The notes beneath the pieces were generated by a model that saw only the letters and a program-made list of their open reading frames with translations, had not been told where the DNA came from and made no database searches. DNA of 64,000 nucleotides from Trujillonella endophytica. Lineage in GTDB: Bacteria; Actinomycetota; Actinomycetes; Mycobacteriales; Geodermatophilaceae. A program made the translations under genes and the position numbers. This document shows positions 50,850 to 58,118 of the stretch, one piece after another. Position 1 is the first letter of the stretch. The number at the start of each line of letters is the position of its first letter. Location of the stretch: positions 83,055 to 147,054 of the forward strand of contig NZ_FOEE01000014.1 of assembly GCF_900110555.1 (NCBI RefSeq). Reading direction: 5' to 3'.

Positions 50850-51997
50850 TCGGGTCCACGTCGATCGTGGGGGTCGGCGCGACCGAGTTCTCCAAGGACG
50901 CCGGGCGCAGCGAGACCCGGCTGGCGGCCGAGGCGATCGTGGCCGCCCTCGCGGACGCGGGCCTCACCACCGACGACGTCGACGGGCTGGTCAGCTTCAC
51001 CGTCGATCCCGTCGAGGAGACCGAGCTGGTGCGTTCGCTCGGGATCCCGGCGGTCCGCTGGTCCAGCCGGATCCCCTACGGCGGGGGCGGGAGCCAGGGG
51101 ATGTTCCAGCACGCCGCGGCGGCCGTGCTCTCCGGTGCCGCGAGGACGGTGGTGGTCTACCGGGCCTGCCGGTCCCGGTCCGGGAAGCGCTTCGGGCGGG
51201 CCCGCGTCGCACCCGAGCCGGTCAGCGGCCACTCGGGCACCACCGCGATGCAGTGGGCCACCCCGTACGGCGTGCTGACACCCGCCTCGTGGATGTCGTT
51301 CGAGTCCACCCGCTACATGCACGAGACCGGCACGACCAGCGCCGACTTCGGCCGCGCCGTCGTCCAGTTCCGTGCCTACGCGGCCACCAACCCGGCCGCG
51401 TACTTCCACGGCCGCCCGATCACCCTGGACGACCACCAGAACTCGCGGTGGATCGCCGAACCGGCGATCCGGCTGTTCGACTGCTGCCAGGAGACCGACG
51501 GCGCGGTCGCGATGGTCGTCACCTCGACGGACCGCGCGGCCGACACCCCCGCCCCCGTGGAGATCGCCGCCGCCGGTTCCCTCGGCCTGTTCGAGGAGGA
51601 GGTCGCGAGCAACCACTACCGCCCCGACCTCTCCCGCTTCGACGGGGCCGCCGAGCTGGGGGAGAGCCTGTTCCGTACCGCCGGCATCGAGCGGGCCGAC
51701 GTCGACGTCGCGATGATCTACGACGCCTTCACCCCGATGTTCTTCCTCCAGCTCGAGGCACTGGGGTTCTGCGGCTACGGGGAGGCGAAGGACTTCGTCG
51801 CGGACGGGAACCTGGGGCCCACCGGCGCCCTGCCGTGCAACACCAACGGCGGGCTCATCGGCGAGGCCTACATCCACGGGATGAACCTGACTCTCGAGGC
51901 GGTGCGCCAGCTCCGCGGCCGGTCGCCCAACCAGCTCGCCGATCCGCACGTGGCCCTCGTGAGTGCGGGCCGGACCGGCGTCGTGCTCCGGAGGTGA
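50846..51997 (+). CDS. Thiolase-like lipid-transfer protein (Ltp2-like)
   Basis: 383 residues starting SIVGVGATEFSKDAG. No thiolase Cys is present (RIPYGGGGSQGMFQHA at that region). MIYDAFTPMFF gives the YD-x-F motif and NTNGGLIGEAYIHG the C-terminal His loop. It is the last metabolic gene of the operon; a TetR gene starts 25 nt later. Confidence 0.87.
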   Translation: MIGSTSIVGVGATEFSKDAGRSETRLAAEAIVAALADAGLTTDDVDGLVSFTVDPVEETELVRSLGIPAVRWSSRIPYGGGGSQGMFQHAAAAVLSGAARTVVVYRACRSRSGKRFGRARVAPEPVSGHSGTTAMQWATPYGVLTPASWMSFESTRYMHETGTTSADFGRAVVQFRAYAATNPAAYFHGRPITLDDHQNSRWIAEPAIRLFDCCQETDGAVAMVVTSTDRAADTPAPVEIAAAGSLGLFEEEVASNHYRPDLSRFDGAAELGESLFRTAGIERADVDVAMIYDAFTPMFFLQLEALGFCGYGEAKDFVADGNLGPTGALPCNTNGGLIGEAYIHGMNLTLEAVRQLRGRSPNQLADPHVALVSAGRTGVVLRR

Positions 51998-52022
51998 TCA
52001 GCGGGCCGTACCCTCGGCGACC

Positions 52023-52706
52023 GTGACCGCGAGCCAGGGACCGAGCCCGTCCCGGTCGCGCGGAGGCGAGACCAACGCCCGCTCGGACCAGCCGGCGCGG
52101 GCGGCCGTGGTCGAGGCGGCCATCCAGTGCATCCTCGAGCGCGGCCTCTACCGGGCCAGCTCGAACGCCATCGCCGAGCGGGCCGGGGTGACCTGGGGCG
52201 CCATCCAGCACCACTTCGGCTCCCGCGAGGCGCTGATGCTCGCGGTGCTCGAGGAGGGCAACGACCGCCTCCGCCGGCTGCTGGCCGCCGCGGAGATCGG
52301 CGGCGGGACGGTCGAGGAGCGGGTGGCGGCCTACCTCGGTGTGCTCGACGCGTACTACGGCTCCCGGGAGTACCTGGCCTTCATGCAGGTGCTGCTCACC
52401 CTTGCCCACGACCCCCGCACCAGCGAGCAGACCCTGGCGACGATGCAGCGGATCACCGGTTCCGTCGACGCGGACCTGCACCGGCTGGCCGGCGAGGTGC
52501 TGGCCGGCACGGGGGCCGACGAGGCCACCCTGGGCCCGCTGCTGTTCCACGCCCTGCGCGGGATGGCGATGAGCCACGTCATGATCAGCGCCAACCCGCC
52601 GGCGTACGGAGCCGGCCGGGCCGCCGAGTTCGCCACCCAGAACGAGTTGCTCGTGCAGGCCATCGGGCTCCTTCTGGCCCCCCGGACTGGACGTTTCGAA
52701 AGTTAG
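52023..52706 (+). CDS. TetR-family transcriptional regulator
   Basis: 227 residues from a GTG; the ribosome site is poor, and the frame is open to 51963. HTH: RAAVVEAAIQCILERGLYRA, SSNAIAERAGVTWGAIQHHF, GSREALML. It follows the thiolase-like gene in the same direction and probably regulates that operon. Confidence 0.85.
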   Translation: MTASQGPSPSRSRGGETNARSDQPARAAVVEAAIQCILERGLYRASSNAIAERAGVTWGAIQHHFGSREALMLAVLEEGNDRLRRLLAAAEIGGGTVEERVAAYLGVLDAYYGSREYLAFMQVLLTLAHDPRTSEQTLATMQRITGSVDADLHRLAGEVLAGTGADEATLGPLLFHALRGMAMSHVMISANPPAYGAGRAAEFATQNELLVQAIGLLLAPRTGRFES

Positions 52707-52708
52707 TC

Positions 52709-52725
52709 ACCTATCTTGTGATCTG
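52709..52725 (+). promoter_or_regulatory. Promoter-like motif shared with the ALDH gene
   Basis: ACCTATCTTGTGATCTG. With GTCAC/GTGAT flanking CTATCTT it is a partial dyad. It is nearly identical to 40556-40571 and lies 42 nt before the start of the small gene at 52767. Confidence 0.45.
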
Positions 52726-52766
52726 CCGTACACGAGTGGGCGCGGCGGGCATTCGAGGAGGACCGC

Positions 52767-52994
52767 GTGCAGGCAACGGACGGGACGACGTCGACCGGCG
52801 AGGGCACACTGCGCAGCGGTGTGGACCCCGAGCGCCGGCGTCAGGCGTGGCGGCGCATCGTCACCCGCCAGCTGGCCTGCCTCTGCGCCCGCGCCCAGGG
52901 GTCGGACCCGGCCGCGCGTGACGCCGCGGCCCGGGCGGCCCGGCTGGCCGCGCTGCTCGAGCGCGACGAGAACGGCGCGCTCTACGCCCGCTGA
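52767..52994 (+). CDS. Hypothetical protein, 75 aa
   Basis: GTG start with GAGGAGGACC ahead, and its own promoter-like motif. The product is Arg/Ala-rich and probably helical (RRRQAWRRIVTRQLACLCAR). There is no signal peptide, and I recognise no family. It converges on the RsbW-like gene. Confidence 0.6.
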   Translation: MQATDGTTSTGEGTLRSGVDPERRRQAWRRIVTRQLACLCARAQGSDPAARDAAARAARLAALLERDENGALYAR

Positions 52995-53018
52995 TCGCGC
53001 TGGCGCGCCGTCCGGCCG

Positions 53019-53453
53019 CTAGTCGCGGTCGAGCAGCCGCAGCGACGGGCGGCCGGAGATCAGCTTCTCCAGCGTGACCCGGTGGCGGCCGTCGGGGTCG
53101 TGCCGGAAGTCCAGCCGGTCCACGAGGGCCTGCATCAGCAGCAGGCCGGTGCCGCCCTCCGCCCGGTCGAGCCCGGTCGCGGTGTTCGGCGCGGCCCGGG
53201 GGTCGAGTCCCTTGCCGTCGTCCCACACGGTGATCCGGCACCGCCGGTCGTCGATGGCCACGCCGACCTCGTAGTGCGCGTGCCCGCCGCTGTGCTGGAC
53301 GACGTTGGCGCACGCCTCGGTCAGGGCCAGCGCGATCTCGTCGACCACGGGTCCGTCGATCTCGAGGTGATCGAGCGCCTGGCGGGTGAGCCCCCGGACG
53401 AACGGGACGCTGTCGGTGTCGACCGGCAGGGTCACCGTGAATGCGATGTCCAT
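53019..53453 (-). CDS. RsbW-type anti-sigma factor/serine kinase (HATPase_c_2)
   Basis: 144 residues of a GHKL ATPase: N-box EIALALTEACANVVQHS, G1 VWDDGKGLDP and G2 GGTGLLLMQALVD. Such proteins bind a sigma factor or phosphorylate a STAS antagonist. A STAS protein and a SpoIIE phosphatase lie 8 kb away at 61-64 kb and might be partners. The gene is a single minus-strand cistron. Confidence 0.87.
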   Translation of the reverse strand: MDIAFTVTLPVDTDSVPFVRGLTRQALDHLEIDGPVVDEIALALTEACANVVQHSGGHAHYEVGVAIDDRRCRITVWDDGKGLDPRAAPNTATGLDRAEGGTGLLLMQALVDRLDFRHDPDGRHRVTLEKLISGRPSLRLLDRD

Positions 53454-53560
53454 GCCGCCCCCTCCGTCGTCCCCCGGTCCGCGACCCCAGCCTGCCAGGT
53501 GCGCGGGGCGACCGCGCGCCCGCCCCGCCGCCCGGCGCCCGGTGCCCGGTGTTGGCGCCC

Positions 53561-53586
53561 GTCATCCGAACGTCACGCGGGATGAC
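53561..53586. promoter_or_regulatory. Inverted repeat upstream of the ammonium-type transporter
   Basis: GTCATCC and GGATGAC, perfect 7-bp arms with a 12-bp spacer, about 70 nt before the transporter start. It is a possible nitrogen-control site; a match to the GlnR box is only partial. Confidence 0.35.
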
Positions 53587-53656
53587 CGCTCCGGCAACAG
53601 TTCCGCCGTCTACTGCCGCACGACAGCGACCACTCCCAGTAGACGAAGGACCCTGC

Positions 53657-54997
53657 GTGGACGTCGGCAGCACTGCATTCATCCTCGCGGCCACCATGGC
53701 CGTCGCGCTCATGATCCCGGGCCTGGCGCTGTTCTACGGCGGCATGGTCGGCTCGCGGTCGATCCTCAACATGATCATGATGGTCTTCGGGGCCGTCGCG
53801 GTCGTCGGAGTCCTCTGGACCCTCTTCGGGTTCTCGATGGTCTTCGGCGACTCCTACGGCGGCGCGGGCCTGCTCGGCAACGCCACCGAGTACCTCGGCC
53901 TCGGCGACCTGCTCGCCGGCGACGAGACCGCCGCGCTGCCCCCGGCGCTGGTCGCCGTCTTCCAGGCGCTGTTCGCGGTCATCACGACCGCGCTGATCGC
54001 CGGCGCGGTCGCCGACCGGGTGCGCTTCGGGCCGTGGCTGCTGTTCGCCGGCCTGTGGGCCGCGCTCGTCTACTTCCCGGTCGCCCACTGGGTGTTCGCG
54101 TTCGACTCCGCCGACGGCAGCACGCTGGGCGGCTGGATCGCCAACGACCTGGCCGCCGTCGACTTCGCCGGTGGCACCGCGGTGCACATCAACGCCGGCA
54201 TCGGTGCGCTGGCCGTCGTCCTCGTCGTCGGCAAGCGGGTGGGCTGGCCCCGCCAGGCGCGGCCCAACAACCTGCCGATGGTCGCGCTCGGCGCCGGGAT
54301 CCTCTGGTTCGGCTGGTTCGGCTTCAACGGCGGTTCCGCACTCGCCGCGGGCAACAGCGCCTCGGTGGTCATGCTGACCACGTTCAACGCCACCTGCGCC
54401 GCGATCCTCGCCTGGCTGCTGGTGGAGAAGCTGCGGGACGGTCACGCGACCACGCTCGGCGGCATGTCCGGTGCGATCGCCGGTCTCGTCGCGATCACGC
54501 CGTCCTGCGGTGCGGTCAGCCCGCTCGGCGCCCTGGCCATCGGCGCCGTCGCCGGCGCGATCTGCCCGCTGGCCATCGCCCTGAAGTACCGCTTCGGCTA
54601 CGACGACGCGCTCGACGTCGTCGCCGTGCACCTGGTCGGCGGCATCATCGGCACCCTGCTCGTCGGGGTGTTCGGCACCGCGGAGGCCCCCAGCGGCCAG
54701 GACGGGCTGCTCTACGGCGGGGGCCTCGGGCTCCTCGGCAAGCAGGCGGTCGCGGCCGGCTCCGTGATGGCCTACTCGTTCGTCGTCACGCTGCTCATCG
54801 CCCTGGCGATCCAGAAGACGATCGGCCTGCGGCTGCCGGAGGCCGACGAGGTCCGGGGGGTGGACCTCACCGAGCACGCCGAGGTCGCCTACGACCTCGA
54901 GGGCAAGGCGCACACCCCGGGCGCGGGCCCCACGCCCGACGCGGTCATCGCCTCGGCCGAGCGCCTCACCGCCACGGCCGCACCCACCGGAGGCTGA
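53657..54997 (+). CDS. amt: Ammonium/methylammonium transporter (Amt family)
   Basis: 446 residues from a GTG, with about 11 hydrophobic segments beginning FILAATMAVALMIPGLALFY. Amt signature regions are clear: DFAGGTAVHINAGIGALAVV, LPMVALGAGILWFGWFGFNG, and CGAVSPLGALAIGAVAGAIC. No glnK follows, which is unusual for a purely nitrogen-regulated amt. The next genes form the amine N-demethylase operon, so uptake of methylated amines or recapture of ammonium is inferred. Confidence 0.92.
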   Translation: MDVGSTAFILAATMAVALMIPGLALFYGGMVGSRSILNMIMMVFGAVAVVGVLWTLFGFSMVFGDSYGGAGLLGNATEYLGLGDLLAGDETAALPPALVAVFQALFAVITTALIAGAVADRVRFGPWLLFAGLWAALVYFPVAHWVFAFDSADGSTLGGWIANDLAAVDFAGGTAVHINAGIGALAVVLVVGKRVGWPRQARPNNLPMVALGAGILWFGWFGFNGGSALAAGNSASVVMLTTFNATCAAILAWLLVEKLRDGHATTLGGMSGAIAGLVAITPSCGAVSPLGALAIGAVAGAICPLAIALKYRFGYDDALDVVAVHLVGGIIGTLLVGVFGTAEAPSGQDGLLYGGGLGLLGKQAVAAGSVMAYSFVVTLLIALAIQKTIGLRLPEADEVRGVDLTEHAEVAYDLEGKAHTPGAGPTPDAVIASAERLTATAAPTGG

Positions 54998-55005
54998 CCC
55001 CGTAC

Positions 55006-55048
55006 GCGGAGGAGGTCCGCCGGCGGCGCGCCGACGGACCTCCTCCGC
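55006..55048. terminator. Hairpin after the transporter gene
   Basis: GCGGAGGAGGTCCG and its exact complement form a 14-bp stem with a 15-nt loop that can pair further. It lies 9 nt after the amt stop and may terminate or attenuate transcription into the cupin operon. Confidence 0.6.
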
Positions 55049-55066
55049 CCGGGTCGAACGAGCTCT

Positions 55067-55092
55067 GCCGGTGCCGCAGCGGCGGCACCGGC
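55067..55092. terminator. Second hairpin between transporter and cupin genes
   Basis: GCCGGTGCCGC / GCGGCACCGGC, an 11-bp perfect stem with a 4-nt loop, ending 28 nt before the cupin start. Two successive hairpins in a 122-nt gap suggest attenuation or RNA processing rather than one simple terminator. Confidence 0.5.
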
Positions 55093-55119
55093 ACCGAACC
55101 GGCGAGGAGAGAGAGCGGG

Positions 55120-55479
55120 ATGACGACGAGCGTGGCACGGATCGGGCACGTCACCGGGGGGTCCGAGGGGCTGCCGAGCATGGAGGTCGACGGCGTCCGG
55201 GCGTTCATCGGCGACACCTTCGCGAATCCCGGCGGCGCCGAGATCTGCGGCGGGTTCTTCGAGCTCCTCGCCGGGGAGCCGCTGGACTACGACTACACCT
55301 ACGACGAGATGAAGGTCGTCGTCGAGGGCGAGTTCCACCTGACCGACCTCGACACCGGGCAGCGGGTCGTGGCACGCCCCAAGGACGTCCTGTTCTTCCC
55401 GAAGGGCTCGCGCATCCGCTTCGAGACGCCGGACCGGGCGCTGGGCTTCTACACCGGCCACCGCGCCTTCGCGCCCTGA
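55120..55479 (+). CDS. Cupin-domain protein
   Basis: 119 residues forming one beta-barrel: YDYTYDEMKVVVEGEFHL, ARPKDVLFFPKGSRIRFE and GFYTGHRAF. It is similar in layout to EutQ-like cupins; the metal-binding His set of motif 1 is largely absent (YDEMKVV). GAGGAGAGAGAGCGGG precedes the ATG. It is the first gene of the demethylase operon, with an unknown accessory role. Confidence 0.83.
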   Translation: MTTSVARIGHVTGGSEGLPSMEVDGVRAFIGDTFANPGGAEICGGFFELLAGEPLDYDYTYDEMKVVVEGEFHLTDLDTGQRVVARPKDVLFFPKGSRIRFETPDRALGFYTGHRAFAP

Positions 55480-55484
55480 CCCGC

Positions 55485-55997
55485 GTGGGCGCCGCGCACA
55501 CCAGCGTTCCGCGGTGGCCGGCCGCCGTTCCGGCGGTCGACCCCGTCGCGCGCCGGCTGGCGCTGCTGGGCCTGGGCGCCCGGGGGGCGGCGCACGTCCA
55601 GCGGTGGCGCGCCGCGGTGCGGCCGGGGGTCCCGGTGTGGGCGCACACCGCGGCCCGCGCCGACGACGCCACGCTGCAGCTGCTCGCGGCCGAGGTCGGG
55701 GGAGCCCGCGTCGGCTGGCGGCTGCTGCTCGCCGGCCCCGAGGTCGACGTCCTCGCCGCCCGCGCCGTCGCCACCGGGCTGGGCGCGCTGGACTCCGAGA
55801 TCGGGGTGGCGGTCACCAGCACCCGGCGCCGCCGGGTCTGGTGCGCGCACTGCCGCGACACCACCGAGACGACGCAGCCGGTGTCGGGCGAGGTCCGCTG
55901 CCGGGGGTGCGGCCGGCGGCTGCACGTCTACGCGCACGTCTCCCGCCGGCGGGGTGCCCACCTCGGGTTCCAGGTCGACGCCGAGGAGCTCCCGTGA
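55485..55997 (+). CDS. DmmA-family dimethylamine monooxygenase subunit (zinc-ribbon protein)
   Basis: 170 residues from a GTG 5 nt after the cupin stop. The N-terminal half is alpha/beta (RRLALLGLGARGAAHVQRW). The C-terminal zinc ribbon is VWCAHCRDTT...RCRGCGRRL, followed by HVSRRRGAHLGFQ. The order (small Zn-ribbon protein, PDR reductase, DUF3445 protein) matches dimethylamine monooxygenase operons known from proteobacteria. It overlaps the reductase gene by 4 nt. Confidence 0.75.
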   Translation: MGAAHTSVPRWPAAVPAVDPVARRLALLGLGARGAAHVQRWRAAVRPGVPVWAHTAARADDATLQLLAAEVGGARVGWRLLLAGPEVDVLAARAVATGLGALDSEIGVAVTSTRRRRVWCAHCRDTTETTQPVSGEVRCRGCGRRLHVYAHVSRRRGAHLGFQVDAEELP

Positions 55998-56974
55998 CCG
56001 CGGTCCTGCCGGCGCCGGCCGCGACGGGAGCGGGGGAGCAGGCGCGGCTGGTGCTCGAGGTCTCCGCCGTCGCCGACGCCGCGCCGGGCATCCGCACGCT
56101 GACCCTGCGCCGCCCCGGCGGCGGGCTGCTGCCGGGACACCCGCCCGGCAGCCACCTCGTGCTCGACTGCGGCGGGCGGCGCAACGCCTACTCCCTCACC
56201 GGCGACGGGATGCCCGCCGCCGAGTACCGGATCTCGGTGCTGCTGTGTCCCGACGGCGCCGGTGGCTCGGCCGCGGTGCACCGCTGGCGGGCCGGCGACC
56301 GGGTGACGGCCACCGGGCCGCGCAGCGCCTTCGCGCCGGTGTCCACGGCCCGGCACGCGGTGCTGGTCGCCGGGGGCATCGGCATCACGCCGCTGCTGTC
56401 GCACGCCCGCGCCGCCGTCCGGTGGGGCAGGTCCTTCGAGCTGCTCTACGGGCACCGCCCGGGTGCCGGAGCGCACCTGGCCGAGCTGCACGCGCTGTGC
56501 GGCGACCGGCTCGGCGTGCACGAGGACACCGCGGAGCTGCTCGCCCGGATCGGGTCGGTGCTCGCCGACCGCCCGCTGGGCACCCACGTGCACGTGTGCG
56601 GCCCGGCACCGCTCATCGCGTTCGTCGAGGACACCGCCGGCGCCCTCGGCTGGCCGGCCGACCGGGTGCACGCCGAGCGGTTCTCGGCCGCCGACCTCGA
56701 CCCGGGGGAGCCGTTCGTGGCGCGGCTGGCCCGCAGCGGCCTCCGGGTGCCGGTGCCGGCGGGGACCAGCCTGCTCGCCGCACTGGAGGCCGCGGGGGTC
56801 GCCGTCCCGAGCATGTGCCGGCAGGGCGTGTGCGGCGAGTGCCGGCTCCCGGTGACCGCGGGCCGGCCGCTGCACCGCGACCTCTACCTCGCAGAGCCCG
56901 AGCGCGCCGCCGGGGACGCGGTCATGGCCTGCGTCTCGCGCTGCGCCGACGACGAACTGGAGCTCGACCTGTGA
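55994..56974 (+). CDS. PDR/VanB-type ferredoxin reductase of the amine demethylase
   Basis: 326 residues: flavin domain RNAYSLTGDGMPAAEYRISV, NAD domain VLVAGGIGITPLLSHAR with VCGPAPLI, and C-terminal plant-type [2Fe-2S] domain MCRQGVCGECRLP...MACVSRC with four Cys ligands. It passes electrons from NAD(P)H to the haem oxygenase encoded next. GTGA overlaps on both sides tie it to its neighbours. Confidence 0.9.
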   Translation: MTAVLPAPAATGAGEQARLVLEVSAVADAAPGIRTLTLRRPGGGLLPGHPPGSHLVLDCGGRRNAYSLTGDGMPAAEYRISVLLCPDGAGGSAAVHRWRAGDRVTATGPRSAFAPVSTARHAVLVAGGIGITPLLSHARAAVRWGRSFELLYGHRPGAGAHLAELHALCGDRLGVHEDTAELLARIGSVLADRPLGTHVHVCGPAPLIAFVEDTAGALGWPADRVHAERFSAADLDPGEPFVARLARSGLRVPVPAGTSLLAALEAAGVAVPSMCRQGVCGECRLPVTAGRPLHRDLYLAEPERAAGDAVMACVSRCADDELELDL

Positions 56975-57948
56975 CCGCCGTCCTCCTCCCCGAGCGGACC
57001 ACCCGCTTCCCGTTCCCCTTCGCCGCCGACAGCTACCGGTACTCGACCAACGTCGAGCCGGCCCGCCGGGTGGCGGCGACCGAGGCCGGCACCTGGGGAG
57101 CCGGCGTCCTGGACGTCGACGGCGAGTACGCGACCGAGCTGGCCCTGCGCCGCGAGGTGCTGGCCGCCGACCCGACCCGGTGCCAGCAGTTGCCGCACAT
57201 GCGCGTCGCCGCGTGGGACGCGCTGACCACCCTGCTGCCGGAACTCGCCGCCACCCTGCCCGGCGTCACCGCGCTGCGCGTCCGCGGCGACCGGTGGAGC
57301 TGGCGCAACGACCTGACCGCCACCTCGACGTCGTTCACGGTGGGGGACGACGACTCCCTCCCCGGCGGGCCGCTCGCCCTGCTGGGCAGCCAGATCCAGG
57401 AGGACGTCGTCCTGCTCGACCAGCGCGAGGGGTCCCTGTGGGCCGATGCCGGGCTGGTCACCTTCGCCGCCGACTGGTCGATGGGCTTCGACGTCGGCAT
57501 GCGCTTCCTCGAGGTGCACGGACCGGTGCCGCGGGTGCACGAGGCCGGCGTCGTCCAGCGCGCCGAGCAGTTCCTCATGCGCCTGCAGCCGGGGCAGGAG
57601 TACCGGCGCACCAACTGGACGATGACCGTCGACCGCCGGCTGGACACCTCCACCGAGACCTATCCGGTGTGGGCGCGCGACCGCCGGCTGGTCGTCGACG
57701 ACCCGGCCCTGCCCGATCGCCTGCACCTGCGGGTCGAGGTGCAGCACCTGATCCGCCTGGGGGTCTCGAACGCGGTCTGCTTCCTCATCCGGACGTACCT
57801 GCTCTCGCTGCGGGAGCTCGCCGCGGTGCCGGCCTGGCGGCGCCGGCTGGGGGTGGTGCTGGCGGAGCTGCCGGAGGACGTGGCCGAGTACAAGGGGCTG
57901 TCCCGGTTCCGTGGCGCCGCCGTCGACTGGTTGCGCGCCGCGGACTGA
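56971..57948 (+). CDS. DUF3445 haem-dependent oxidative N-demethylase family protein
   Basis: 325 residues of the DUF3445/HODM family: FPFPFAADSYRYSTNVEPAR, RGDRWSWRNDLTATSTSF, LQPGQEYRRTNWTMTVDRRL, and a C-terminal RVEVQHLIRLGVSNAVCFLI. Known members remove a methyl group from secondary amines such as dimethylamine with O2 and reductase-supplied electrons, giving methylamine and formaldehyde. It is the last gene of the operon; the substrate is inferred from the family and the Amt gene. Confidence 0.85.
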   Translation: MTAVLLPERTTRFPFPFAADSYRYSTNVEPARRVAATEAGTWGAGVLDVDGEYATELALRREVLAADPTRCQQLPHMRVAAWDALTTLLPELAATLPGVTALRVRGDRWSWRNDLTATSTSFTVGDDDSLPGGPLALLGSQIQEDVVLLDQREGSLWADAGLVTFAADWSMGFDVGMRFLEVHGPVPRVHEAGVVQRAEQFLMRLQPGQEYRRTNWTMTVDRRLDTSTETYPVWARDRRLVVDDPALPDRLHLRVEVQHLIRLGVSNAVCFLIRTYLLSLRELAAVPAWRRRLGVVLAELPEDVAEYKGLSRFRGAAVDWLRAAD

Positions 57949-57964
57949 GTGCCCCGGCGGCGGA

Positions 57965-57992
57965 GCGGGGCGGCCTCCGGGCGACGCCCCGC
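57965..57992. terminator. Weak hairpin after the demethylase operon
   Basis: GCGGGGCG / CGCCCCGC, an 8-bp perfect stem around a 12-nt loop, 16 nt after the stop codon. Confidence 0.45.
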
Positions 57993-58007
57993 GGTCGGGC
58001 TTTGCGG

Positions 58008-58038
58008 TTGACGTTTCGATCGATACTCTTTCATCGAA
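58008..58038 (+). promoter_or_regulatory. Promoter/operator region of the tandem P450 genes
   Basis: TTGACG (58008-58013) is followed by TTCGAT-12 nt-ATCGAA (58015-58020 and 58033-58038), a symmetric site in an AT-rich island about 80 nt before the first P450. It could be a -35 overlapped by an operator. Confidence 0.45.
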
Positions 58039-58118
58039 GTGTGGGAGCGGTCACGGGAGGTCCCGGGCCGCGCGGCGTCCGGACTCGGGTGGTCGCCACC
58101 GATCGAGGAGGAGCATTC

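Noticed and set aside
53561..53586. GlnR box before amt
   Set aside because: A GTnAC half-site (GTCAC) can be seen, but the second half does not fit well at six-base spacing. It is left as a plain inverted repeat.
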